This document shows positions 47,348 to 58,203 of a DNA stretch of 64,000 bases, piece after piece. Under the pieces are notes generated by a model that was not told the DNA's origin, did no database searches, and worked only from the letters and a program-made list of their open reading frames with translations. The DNA comes from Costus lasius (taxonomy: Eukaryota > Streptophyta > Magnoliopsida > Zingiberales > Costaceae): contig CM050449.1 in NCBI GenBank assembly GCA_027563935.2, positions 80,321,178 through 80,385,177 of the forward strand, in the 5' to 3' direction. Both the position numbers and the translations under genes were made by a program. The stretch's first letter is position 1. Each line of letters begins with the position of its first letter.

Positions 47348-49855
47348 TGTCACACCCCTAGAGGATGGTAATTTCATAATATAAAAAAAATTTTGACAAT
47401 ATGTATCCAGGATCAAAACATGAAAACCTGATCAACATAACTTATAAAATTTACTTTCCATCATCTAGGAGGTAACAACAATTCAAATAGCCATTCAAAA
47501 TTTCTCATTTTATTAATCAAAATCCTTATACAACATAAAAACCACACATCCTATTCCAAAACCATAGTATTTATTCAATATAACTCGCACTTATATTACA
47601 AACATCAAAATGAATATCATACATGAATCATTAAACTTTACAATATTTCACAACCATATTATCTCACACACGTCACGGATCTTCTCACACTTATCATACA
47701 AACATATTAATAACTTCATACATTAGTCATTAATGTTAACATGCCCAAAACATAAAACCACAACTCATTATCTTCTTAAACCGTACACATAAACTTATAG
47801 CCCAAAGCAAACCTGTAAAGAGGTTAGAATGCAAGGATTGAGCAAGAATGCTTAGCAAGTAAATAAGATGCCAAAAAGGAGAAGTATTCATAATAGATAT
47901 CCACATGGTTCCATAAGTAATATCAAATGGAAACATAATAGTGACATGGTAAGCATATCAAAAAGTAGAAATACAAAGAGGCAGATAATTACATGGTAAA
48001 CATAAACAACAAATATATAAGAATCAACCCAAAGTAACATAGAGTCACATGGTAAGCAAAACGATCATAAGAATCAATCCAAAGAAACATAGAGTTACAT
48101 AGCACATAGCATAGTGGGGAATGACATAGAACATAATCTTCCACGTCTAGAAGCATATCCCACCCGTGTCAACGTGAAACTCAAACACATGCCGGCTGGT
48201 GCTGTCATGGCTCCCCATATCAGAGATAGTGGGATTCAAGAGGTGGCTCCCATGGATTCAAGAGGTGGCCCCCATTATTGCTCATGTGGTACTTTGTTCC
48301 ATGTATCACTTTGTTCCACAACTATCAATCTCTTCCCATTTCTGGGCTCATAGTCTTTTCCCTTTCGGGCTCATAATGTTATTCCCACTAGCATTCATGC
48401 ATTAACAAATGGAAACATACCAAAATGGGTTTTTTGATATATGTATCAAACCCTCAAAGATGTGAACCTTAAAGTTCTTACATGAGATACATGTTGCTGA
48501 TATACTCATTCCCAAATGGAAGAGACATAAGTATCAATAAGCTCCACATAGAAGACCTTATATGGAAGATATACATAGGAAGGCTCATGTAACTCAAAAA
48601 TCAGAAATTTGGAGCTTGTTTACCATGAAAATTACATTCTTCATAAGATACTATTTGGTATGATATTTGTGTCAAAACAAAGGTTTTCGAGTCTAGTTTT
48701 CAGGAAAAAAAATTTTACTTGAAATGGAGCTCAATACATGAAGTTATGAGCTTTGAAGTAGCAAGAGGTCAGAATCAGGCCAATGATATTTCCAGATTTA
48801 AAGGGTTAAGTTCAAAAATCGAGTATAATTTCATTTCGGATCCAAATCATGCAAATAAAGGCTTCAGGTGTAGGTTGATCAGTCTACTTGATATACAAAT
48901 GAAAATTTGGTATCACTACTATCACAAAATCTGGATATATAGCTCACTCACTAGATAAAGGTCCAAAGAGCAAAAGCAGATTTTCTGGGTCAGATTGGGC
49001 TGAGGAAACAAGGTCGATAACCTCCTCTAAAATGCTCAATAACTGACCCACAAGAAATATAATTAAGGCTTCTTTACAATGAATCTGATTTTATACGATT
49101 TAGATCATAGAGTCAAAAGTTATGAGCATTTAAATGAAGAAAGGTCAAGTTTACTTTACAGAAACATTCCTTGTCTTATAACATAACATAAATGGTCAAT
49201 AACCGACCCAAAAGAAATATAATTAAGGCTTATTTACAATGAATCTAATTTTATACGATTTAGACCATAGAGTCAAAAGTTATGAGCATTTAAATGAAGA
49301 AAGGTCAAGTTTACTTTACAGAAACATTCCTTGTCTTATAACATAACATTGATCGTTCTTCCAAGGGCCGAATTGAATAAAATCATGGAAATAAGAATCA
49401 AATTGAAATCACAATTGGCATAGAAGATAATTTCTCATAAAGTTGAAGCAATAGGAAAATTTCACAAAGAAAGATAGAAGTACTTGCCTAAGAAGCTAAA
49501 GTCTCTCTATGCTAGCTTTCACCCTTGGTCTTTCTCTTCCCTTCCCTAAAATTTTCTCTTCTCTGGTTACAAACGGGCAAAAACAAGTGAAACTTCACTT
49601 GTACGCATGAAGGAGGGTGATTTATCTCAAGTAATAATGAAGGTGTGAGGTGTAAGAAGGTGGTAATGCATGTATGGTGAGGTGGCAAGTTGACTTTTCA
49701 ACATTTTGTCACATGTTCTTATATGCCCTTATATTTGCATCCTCACTTATGCAAAGTCATCCATCATGCTAAGTATTGTATACAACTTTTATCCTCATGC
49801 ATAACTATTTTTCACTTCATAATTTATACTTTTGCTTTCTTTTGAGGTTATTACA
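47348..49855 (-). repeat. 5' LTR of gypsy T (2508 bp)
   Basis: Matches 38692-41057 but is 142 bp longer, mostly from a tandem duplication of about 160 bp (first copy near 49031, second near 49190). Confidence 0.93.
49031..49348 (-). repeat. Tandem duplication (about 160 bp) in the T 5' LTR
   Basis: Two copies each hold GACCCA, AGAAATATAATTAAGGCTT, the segment TTTATACGATTTAGA, and GAAACATTCCTTGTCTTATA. The 3' LTR has one copy, so the duplication arose after insertion. Confidence 0.85.
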
Positions 49856-49860
49856 TGGAG

Positions 49861-50055
49861 GACATCTTTGGTATGTCCTTGGCGCATATGGATGATAAGA
49901 AGGGGGTTTATGGAAAGCTCTTGGAGAGTTTCCTTAACCCAAGCACTAATTGCTCCAAACCCTAACCCTAGCCGCATGCTTCATGAGAATTGCGCCTATA
50001 CCATTGCCTTGCCGCCCCTTATCTCTATATATGTGAATATATGCGAGAGCCATAG
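49861..50055 (+). repeat. LTR of copia K, second piece
   Basis: Continues K after T (TGGAG at 49856-49860). It holds a TATA-like CTATATATG near 50024-50032 and is cut by the start of H at 50056. Confidence 0.75.
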
Positions 50056-50797
50056 TGTTGGTGTATATGCCCTACAGACCAATATATGGACATGGTCAGG
50101 CATTGTTTAAATGTACTCTGATAGAATTATTATTCTCTATAAAGGCATGGTCATTATTATGCAGACTTCTCTACCTACGTTGATGTATTGAGTTGCATAT
50201 ATAATGTCCCAGGAGTTTGGATTGGATCCATTCTCATAAGCTATCCCCAGACAAGGTACCTTAGTAGATATGGGACAGCTTTGGTACATGTGAGACTGGT
50301 GTATGGGCTGGTTAGGTACGGGGCACAGTAACGCAGACATACAGGTGCATTGGATGCATTGGAGTGATCCACCGTGAGGATTGACTTGTCCAGTCAACAA
50401 GTCAATCTCACATGCAAGAGGTTTGCATTGATCCTTAGACTTGAGGTATTCATGTCTAGATTTGATGATGGGTATGCTTTGATATAGTCTTACGTCTCTC
50501 CGTAATTGGGAGACCAAAACGACTGTCATTGGGCATGTCATAAGTCACGTAGAGACATGGATGACCAATAGTTGGATTTGCCCCTTCCTTATTGGAAGCA
50601 TGATATCCACTCGGGGGGTGCCCCACCTTATTGGTGCATGACAGGAATGTGTGGCCACACTTGTTGAGTCATGACCAATGCATTGGATTGATAAACTTGA
50701 GACTAATCCAATGGCAGGATATCAGTATAGGAAAAGGGATCTATAATGCATGGGAATCCTCGTTGCTTGTTAGGAGTTGTTGCCATAATGACTTAAG
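50056..50797 (+). repeat. 5' LTR of copia H, first part
   Basis: Starts TGTTGGTGTATATGCCCT and closely matches 27845-28590 of solo LTR D. Ends at TTAAG (50793-50797), E's target duplication. Confidence 0.92.
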
Positions 50798-52472
50798 TGC
50801 AGGGAACCCCTTTCAAGAGGGGGGCGAAACCCTAATAGGAGGCGCAACAAAATTTCTAGCGGAATCTAGGGTTTCTTATGCGATCTTAAAGCATGTAATA
50901 TGATCAACTTATAATGAAAAGCGATACTCACCATTGCCATCACTTGGATGGTGTCTTGGAATGAGAGAGCGAAATGGATCTCCTCCTTAGGTGGCGCACA
51001 CAAGGTGATGTCGCCTACTCTTTGTTGATCCTTGTGCTAGCAAGGTTCTCCAAAGGTTCTTGTCGAGTGGAAAGGATGAGAGATCTCCTTGGCGAAAACT
51101 TCCTTGTCGTCTTAGCCTCTCCTCCACGCGAGAATGCCTCAAGACTCTCTAGCCAAGCGCGGCGACAAGGTGTGAATGAAGCGAGAGAGATGTGACCACG
51201 CTTAGGAGTCGTGGTTTCTAAAAATAGAAAACCACTCCCACGTTCATGCTCTCATGCGACTTCGGTTTTACCCAAGCGCAAACTTCTCTTCACTTTGAAC
51301 CATGCGCTCATTCATGAGCCGGTTCATCACGGTTTGGTCCAAGACCAATTATCCCAAGCAATATGGTCTAGATCTTAATTAAACCCTAAGGCTTCAGATC
51401 TAACCGTCGATCTCTTTGATGCTCTTGATCTGACCGATCTAGCATCCATTCTCTCGATCGAAGCTTATCGATCTCAAGCCCTAATCAATCAAACATGATC
51501 AGACCAGATCTCACTTACAATCAGAGATTAAATCCCTTTAAACTGAACCTGAACAATTCAGTCCACACGATCTGACTTAAGTAAGCCATATCATCAAATT
51601 GTGCGACCCTGAGGGTTTCCTCTAAATGTCGGTAACGATAATTCTCATTATCACGATCAGTGAGGGGTATCTAGCAACACATCACTGTCTCCCAATATAA
51701 AGGAAAGAGTCTTCCAAGACTACACCCAAACCACAGCACAAGTGTGAATCAACTCACAAGGCATGCATATTTCCTTTGCCACTGGATGTTCTTATTGGAC
51801 AAACTTGTCAAGCTTGTAACTCCAATATGATAAGCATGATTAGATCAGATGAACACAGTCACCTGGGTATGGCCATACACTCTCTCAATCATCTCATCCA
51901 GGGGGCCCCTTTAGAACATCACACTCCTTAAACAAGGAGACGGCAATCCTATGTCTATCACTAGAGCCCTAACCTGATTCAAGCTCACCATCCAAGATAG
52001 TCTATAATCATTATGTTTCAAATGATATTGAACTACCTCAAAACAATGACAATCATCATTTAGAAAACACAAGTGATCTCAAGTCAAAGGAAATGTGCCA
52101 CTTGTCACATTCAAGGAATATTCACATTGTGACAAACAATTGAACATCCTAGTAGGGTCTGTCCAGCACATCCAATGTACCCATGAGTCTACATCTTATT
52201 CCATGCTCGAAGCATCCTATAAGATTAGAACACATATTAGTCTCAATCATATCAAGGCTGTCTCATGTTCACCAAGATATATCGACTAAGGACTTAACAG
52301 CATGTCAGCCTAGCTGAACAGCTTTGAGACATTATTCAGAAGAACATATATTGCAGCAGACAATGTAACTAACTGAATAACAACCATGCCTTTATAAACA
52401 TAACAGTTTATTACATGATACTGATACATTCCCATAGGCCTCAAACATTAGCCTTAAGGGCATACCCCAACA
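50798..52472 (-). repeat. 3' LTR of copia E (1675 bp)
   Basis: Minus-strand start TGTTGGGGTATGCCC at 52472, end GGGGTTCCCTGCA at 50798. The last bases differ from A (CCAACA) and B (TTTCA). Confidence 0.96.
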
Positions 52473-52489
52473 ATCTCCCACTTGCACTT
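52473..52489 (-). other. Polypurine tract of copia E
   Basis: Minus-strand AAGTGCAAGTGGGAGAT next to the 3' LTR. Confidence 0.92.
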
Positions 52490-52492
52490 AAT

Positions 52493-55400
52493 CTAATGGT
52501 TGAGAAATCTCAAACCCATATTATTACAGTGCTTCTCATGCTTCCGCTGCGCCAGAGGCTTGGTAAGCGGGTCTGCCAGATTGTCATCTGTATGAACCTT
52601 GCAGATTTTGATCTCGCCACGATCTATGATCTCCCTGATCAAATGAAACCGTCTCTGTATGTGCTTGGACTTCTGGTGCGACCGTGGTTCCTTTGCTTGT
52701 GCGATTGCTCCAGTGTTATCACAGAAGATAACCAAAGGATCTGCACTCGAAGGAACAACACCAAGTTCTCTCACGAACTTACGAATCCACACTGCCTCCT
52801 TGGATGCTTCCGAGGCTGCAACATACTCGGCTTCTGTTGTGGAATCAGCAACAGTTGACTGTTTGAAACTCTTCCACACCACTGCACCTCCATTCAAGCT
52901 AAAAACATAGCCTGATTGCGATCGGAAATCATCCTGGTCCGATTGGAACGAAGCGTCAGTATATCCTTCAATACTGAGTTCTTCCTGACCACCATATATC
53001 AAGAACATATCTTTGGTCCTCCGCAGATATTTTAAAATGTTCTTGACTGCAATCCAGTGCGCCATACCTGGATTACTTTGGAAACGACTGGTCACGCTTA
53101 ACCCGTAAGCAACGTCTGGGCGAGTACACAACATCGCATACATAATGGATCCAATAGCCGAAGCATAAGGCGTATTGTCCATTTCATCTTTCTTAGTCTG
53201 TGTTTGTGGACACTGACTCTTCGAAAGATTCAGACCATGTCTGACTGGAAGATATCCTCGTTTAGAATTCTCTAAATGAAATCTCTCCAGGACTTTATCG
53301 ATGTAAGTACTTTGGCACAGCCCGAGAAGCCTCTTAGATCTATCCCTGTAGATCTTCACACCTAATACATAGGCTGCTTCTCCTAGATCTTTCATCTGGA
53401 AACATTTCCTTAGCCATGCCTTAACAGCATGCATCTCAGGAATGTCATTTCCATTGATCAAGATGTCATCGACGTAGAGGACTAAGAAAGTAATCACGCT
53501 CCCACTAAACCTCTTATATACACACGGGTCATCCTCGTTCTTGATGAAACCAAAATCAGTGACTGATTCATCAAAACGAATATTCCAGCTTCTTGATGCT
53601 TGCTTAAGTCCATAAATAGACTTCTTTAACTTGCATATCTTATGACGATCTGCTGGATTAGTGAAACCTTCTGGTTGTGTCATGTACACATCCTCATCCA
53701 GATTTCCATTAAGGAAAGCTGTTTTCACATCCATCTGCCAAATCTCATAATCATAATATGCAGCTATCGCGAAAAGAATCCGAATAGACTTAAACATGGC
53801 TACAGGTGAGAAAGTTTCATCATAATCTATCCCGTAGATTTGTTTGAAACCTTTCGCAACTAGCCTGCCTTTATAGGTAACCACGTTACCATCCATGTCA
53901 ATCTTCTTCTTGAAGATCCATTTACAGCCTATAGGGATAACTCCCGGAGGCGGATCAACCAAATCCCAGACTTGGTTATCTGACATGGAGTCCATCTCGG
54001 CGCGCATAGCTTCAAGCCATCTCGCTGAATCCGGTCCACTGACCGCATCCGCATAAGTGAGGGGTTCATCATTATCAATGATGTAGACTCCGTCATAGCG
54101 CTCAGGCTGTCGACAGATCCTTCCCGATCTTCGCGGTTCCCGTGATATCTGAGCCTCAGGTTGTTCAATAACCTGTACTACCGGCTCAGGCTCATCCAAC
54201 TCTGCTTGATCACTTTGTCCTTCTTCTGGATTCTCATCCAACTTTATTTCTCTCCCACTGGCCTCTTGCAGAAGAAACTCCTTCTCAAGAAATATGGCCG
54301 TCCGAGCAACAAAAACCTTGTTCTCTTTGGGATCGAAGAAATAATAACCCTTAGTTTCCTTAGGGTAACCGACAAAGATACATTTGTCAGATCTGCTCTC
54401 TAGTTTCCCAGAGGCGAGCTTTTTAACATAAGCCTCGCAGCCCCAGATCCTGATAAATGTCAAGCTTGGCTGTTTCCCATACCATAACTCATATGGAGTC
54501 TTAGAAACTGCCTTGGATGGCACTCGGTTTAGTACCTTTGCAGCTGTTTCCAGCGCAAAACCCCAAAAGGAGTTGGGTAAAGAAGCCTGACTCATCATAG
54601 AACGAACCATATCAAGTAACGTTCTATTTCTCCTCTCGGACACACCATTCCATTGCGGTGTTCCTGGCGGAGTGAGCTGTGAGATAATCCCACACTCCTT
54701 TAGATAGTCAGTAAATGCATGACTTAGGTATTCACCACCTCGATCTGAGCGAAGTGCCTTGATATTTCGGCCTAACTGATTCTGTACTTCATTTTTGAAT
54801 TCTTTGAACTTGTCAAAAGATTCACTTTTATGTCTCATCAGATAGACATAACCATACCTACTGAAATCATCAGTAAAGGTAATGAAGTACTGATAGCCAC
54901 CTCTGGCATGTTTACTAAATGGCCCACACACATCACTGTGTATAAGGTCAAGTAAACCTGAAGCCCTTTGACCTTTATGAAGAAAAGGTGACTTCGTCAT
55001 TTTACCCATCAAACAAGCTTTGCATGTATCAATCTCCTTATAGGAGAATGATCCCAGCAGTCCATGATCATGCAACCGCTTAATGCGTTTCTCGTTAATA
55101 TGGCCTAAACGACTATGCCATAACAAGGTGCTATCATCAGCATACTTGGCTTTCTTAATATCAATTTGCTGTATTGAACATTCCATGTCCAACATGAATA
55201 ACCCATTGTTAATTGAACCAGTTGCATAAACAATATTATCTAAAGATAAAACACACTTTGAAATATTGCATTCAAAGGAAAATCCCTTCCTGACAAGAGC
55301 AGGAATGGAGATAATATTTTTAGTAATACTGGGAACAAAGTAACAATTGTCTAGTTCCAATACAATGCCAGATGGTAAAGAAATGAAGTAGTCTCCTACA

Positions 55401-56374
55401 GCAACAGCAGCAACCCGTGCTCCGTTTCCAACGCGTAGGTCCACCTCATGCTGTCCCACCTGCCTTCTTCTCTTGAGTTCCTGTACATTTGAACAAATGT
55501 GAACTCCACATGCAGTGTCCAACACCCATGATATAGAAGAAGAAAACATGACCTCAGTCACGAATATACCTGAGCCAGAAGCAATGCTTCCCCTCTTATC
55601 TCCTTGGAGCGCTTTACAGTCCTTTTTCCAGTGACCCATCTGGCCACAGTGGAAACACCTGTATTCCTTAGACCGCTTGACCTTTTGCTTCAGAGCCTTG
55701 CTGTAGCTCTTGACAGTGGCCTTGCCCTTCTTCCCCTTCTTCTTGTTCCTGGAAGGAACCATTAAGACAGAGGTCGAAGGCTTACCCTTCAGAGTCTCCT
55801 CAGTGGTCAAGAGCATATTCAGCAGCTCTGCCGGAGTACAATCGATTTTGTTCATATTAAAATTAATAATGAACGCGTCGAATGAAGGCGGGAGAGACTG
55901 CAGAATAATGTCCACAGCAAGCTCCTGGTTGATGGTATGCCCCAGTTTCTCTAGAGCCTCCTTGTGCCCAATCATCTTGAGCACGTGAGCTCCCACTGGG
56001 CTCCCTTCAGCCAGTTTGCTCTGAAAGAAGAGCTTCGTCAAATTGTAGCGCTCTGTCCTCGCCTGTGCAGCATACAGCATCTTGAGGTTCGCTATAATTT
56101 GTATAGCCGACATATCCTCATGCTGACGCTGCAGCGGTGGCGTCATAGACGCTAGCATCAGGCAAGCGACATCAATGCTATCATTGACGTGCTTTTCATA
56201 GGCTTCCCGAACCGCCCTTGCGGCGTTCGGAGCGGGCTGCGGCGGTATCGCCGTCTCGAGGACATACAGTTTCCTCTCTGCCTTAAGAACGATCTTAAGG
56301 TGTCCAAACCAGTCAGAGAAGTTCGGCCCAGCAAACTTCTCCCTTTCCAGTAGGGATCGCACATTGAAGTTCAT
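52493..56374 (-). CDS. Gag-Pol polyprotein of copia E, intact (1293 aa)
   Basis: An uninterrupted Ty1/copia polyprotein of the Angela/BARE type. Start ATG 56372-56374 (MNFNVRS) matches A and follows a TTGTTGTAG motif. Domains: Gag about 1-235; CCHC knuckle 240-253 (CFHCGQMGHWKKDC); protease with active Asp 286 (WVLDTACG); integrase with His 420, His 425, Cys 451, Cys 454 and catalytic Asp 481, Asp 544, Glu 580 (exactly 35 residues between the last two); RT with Asp 882 and YVDD 967-970; RNase H with Asp 1140, Glu 1181 and Asp 1219; end DPLTKPLAQRKHEKH. All catalytic residues I can recognise are present. One oddity: YVDD is followed by ILING, where A and B have ILIIG. The length suits the family. 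The protein should form the particle, copy the RNA and integrate the DNA. Confidence 0.96.
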   Translation of the reverse strand: MNFNVRSLLEREKFAGPNFSDWFGHLKIVLKAERKLYVLETAIPPQPAPNAARAVREAYEKHVNDSIDVACLMLASMTPPLQRQHEDMSAIQIIANLKMLYAAQARTERYNLTKLFFQSKLAEGSPVGAHVLKMIGHKEALEKLGHTINQELAVDIILQSLPPSFDAFIINFNMNKIDCTPAELLNMLLTTEETLKGKPSTSVLMVPSRNKKKGKKGKATVKSYSKALKQKVKRSKEYRCFHCGQMGHWKKDCKALQGDKRGSIASGSGIFVTEVMFSSSISWVLDTACGVHICSNVQELKRRRQVGQHEVDLRVGNGARVAAVAVGDYFISLPSGIVLELDNCYFVPSITKNIISIPALVRKGFSFECNISKCVLSLDNIVYATGSINNGLFMLDMECSIQQIDIKKAKYADDSTLLWHSRLGHINEKRIKRLHDHGLLGSFSYKEIDTCKACLMGKMTKSPFLHKGQRASGLLDLIHSDVCGPFSKHARGGYQYFITFTDDFSRYGYVYLMRHKSESFDKFKEFKNEVQNQLGRNIKALRSDRGGEYLSHAFTDYLKECGIISQLTPPGTPQWNGVSERRNRTLLDMVRSMMSQASLPNSFWGFALETAAKVLNRVPSKAVSKTPYELWYGKQPSLTFIRIWGCEAYVKKLASGKLESRSDKCIFVGYPKETKGYYFFDPKENKVFVARTAIFLEKEFLLQEASGREIKLDENPEEGQSDQAELDEPEPVVQVIEQPEAQISREPRRSGRICRQPERYDGVYIIDNDEPLTYADAVSGPDSARWLEAMRAEMDSMSDNQVWDLVDPPPGVIPIGCKWIFKKKIDMDGNVVTYKGRLVAKGFKQIYGIDYDETFSPVAMFKSIRILFAIAAYYDYEIWQMDVKTAFLNGNLDEDVYMTQPEGFTNPADRHKICKLKKSIYGLKQASRSWNIRFDESVTDFGFIKNEDDPCVYKRFSGSVITFLVLYVDDILINGNDIPEMHAVKAWLRKCFQMKDLGEAAYVLGVKIYRDRSKRLLGLCQSTYIDKVLERFHLENSKRGYLPVRHGLNLSKSQCPQTQTKKDEMDNTPYASAIGSIMYAMLCTRPDVAYGLSVTSRFQSNPGMAHWIAVKNILKYLRRTKDMFLIYGGQEELSIEGYTDASFQSDQDDFRSQSGYVFSLNGGAVVWKSFKQSTVADSTTEAEYVAASEASKEAVWIRKFVRELGVVPSSADPLVIFCDNTGAIAQAKEPRSHQKSKHIQRRFHLIREIIDRGEIKICKVHTDDNLADPLTKPLAQRKHEKHCNNMGLRFLNH

Positions 56375-56677
56375 GGTGTTCGTTGCTGCAGGTATCTACA
56401 ACAATGCAAGAACAGCAAGGTCAGTATCAATGTATAAGAATCAATCAGGACTTAAGAAAGATTCTTTTTCTCACTATTTTTATCTGGCTGAAAAATCCAG
56501 CAAAACAGCCCGAAAGAGTAGTACTCTTTTAGTGAGATGGGATCCGGATTTCATACTTGGTCTCCGCGTCCCGCTCAGGCGAGATAAGATGCACAGAGAG
56601 TACAAGCACTAATCTCCGGTAGGCATTCCCTGCCGATCGCCAACCCGTGCGATTCCCCTTCATCTGGGCAATCCAGC

Positions 56678-56711
56678 AGACTGTGCCAACTGAGTTGGTA
56701 CAACACAGTCT
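56678..56711 (-). ncRNA. Leader hairpin 2 of copia E
   Basis: Minus strand: AGACTGTG, bulge TTGTA, CCAAC, loop TCA, GTTGG, CACAGTCT. Identical in plan to A and B. Confidence 0.65.
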
Positions 56712-56890
56712 CTGACCCCACAGATGGCTGCCTCCATGTGCTACCATATGCGCCACATATGTAGCCCACACGGTCAAGCTGACCCGACCTACTCCCTGGA
56801 CCACCATGTGCTATGCTGAGCAACGAGAAGGGATAAATCCCCACTCTGTAACACACAGGTGAAATCCCGCACCGTCTGAAGATAGATGGA

Positions 56891-56916
56891 CGTGCCCACT
56901 GAGTGGGTACAACACG
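56891..56916 (-). ncRNA. Leader hairpin 1 of copia E
   Basis: Minus strand: CGTG, bulge TTGTA, CCCAC, loop TCA, GTGGG, CACG. Confidence 0.58.
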
Positions 56917-58189
56917 GCTCCAACGATAATCAGAACAGTGAGGTTTCGCGTCAGAAGGCTTACGAGCTTGATATTTAGCGTTGGATTTTAACGGTCTTTT
57001 ATCTTCTTTCACTATCATGCAATTCCTATGGTGATAGCAGAAGATAAACTTAATCATGCAATTCTAATATTTAAACAGTAAATAAAAGAAAGCATGAATC
57101 TTATGTGGTAAAAGCCCATAGCCCTAGTGAGACCTTAACCTAAATCAAGTCTTCACTTGCTCTTCATGGGTCTTTTGCTGCTCATCTGGCCCAAAACAGG
57201 GCCCAAGCGCCAATTGCAGCTCTGGTGCACCCACCAGGAAAATTGCGCCAGGTCCTAGGGTCGAACCCTAGACCTCCCACCTGGTCCAGCCACTGCTGCA
57301 TGCGCCTCTGCCAAGTGTGCTCAGTGCTCTTGTCTAATTAAATTACAAATTTAACTATCTAGACAAGATTGACACGCAGGTCAATATGACATTATAAATT
57401 AATTAAACTGTGATTCGCAGATCACAAAAATAACAATTAATTTACAATTGTAAATCCCAGGCACGCAGGCCCCAGCACAGCACACAATTAATATGGGCAG
57501 CCCACATAAGACTAAATAGACAAACATATGCATCATTCAAACATGTGATCCAACCAAGAAAATTAAAATTTTGAAAAAACCCCATAGGTATCAATTTAAT
57601 TTCCTTATTCGCCCTTCAACCTTACAACGGTCCATTACCAGGGATCCACTCATCCAACCTAGTCAGATCCACTGCCCTAGCATGCACCAAGTCCTAATTG
57701 ACTTGAGTCGACCATAAGGTCAACCATGCTTGCGTCAGGGCTGAACAACCACATTGAGGTCTGGCAAGCGGGTGTGACCCCGGGCCTAACTCATGTGTGT
57801 TCATAGGTTGTCTCAATCAGACATCGCTACACACCTGTCTGCAGTCGACCTATAGCCACCACAGGCTTGCGCCAAGGTGCTATCTGGTCGACCCATTCAG
57901 GCTGTCAGATAGTCTGATCAGACCGTTTGGATCTAACTCAGGGGGTGACTTCAACCCTAATAACCCGTCTAAGGGTTTATAGGAGGGCCTTAGATCTATA
58001 GTGAGTCGCGCATGTAAAATAGTTTTGAGAAAACCAAGATGCGCCAATATATCATCATGCATGCGCAAATGAAACATGAAATAGGTTTCGGTATGAAACA
58101 AATCAACATGTTAAAATTTCGCATGATATAGATCTAAGCATTCATGGAACACAAAATCAAAGCAATCATATTATCATGCATGAACCTTC

Positions 58190-58201
58190 GCTCTGATACC
58201 A
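58190..58201 (-). other. Primer-binding site of copia E
   Basis: Minus-strand TGGTATCAGAGC, two bases from the LTR end. Confidence 0.93.
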
Positions 58202-58203
58202 AT

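Larger units (their letters stand above)
38692..49855 (-). mobile_element. Ty3/gypsy chromovirus T (Tekay/Del type), old and broken, with solo LTR J inside
   Basis: On the minus strand: 5' LTR (47348-49855), primer site, gag, protease, RT, RNase H, integrase, chromodomain-like tail, polypurine tract and 3' LTR (38692-41057). Target duplication TGGAG at 38687-38691 and 49856-49860. LTR ends are TGTAATAACC and GGTGTGACA. The LTRs differ at roughly 5% of the bases in the 300 bp I compared, and by a tandem duplication, so T is old. It lies inside the K LTR. Confidence 0.95.
56375..58189 (-). other. 5' untranslated leader of copia E
   Basis: About 1.8 kb, matching A and B. It has TTGTTGTAG before gag, hairpin 2 (56678-56711), hairpin 1 (56891-56916), and the palindrome GTCTGATCAGAC near 57912-57923. 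No coding gene. Confidence 0.85.

Noticed and set aside
38692..49855. Envelope gene (retrovirus-like gypsy)
   Set aside because: After integrase there is only the chromodomain-like tail, then about 25 bases to the polypurine tract and LTR; there is no room for an envelope frame.
50974..51195. 73-residue frame, also at 58380-58601
   Set aside because: Present in both LTRs of E for the same reason; antisense to the element; no recognisable protein.
56575..57057. 160-residue minus-strand frame in the E leader
   Set aside because: Overlaps the hairpin module; the A and B counterparts are shorter or broken; more likely structured leader.
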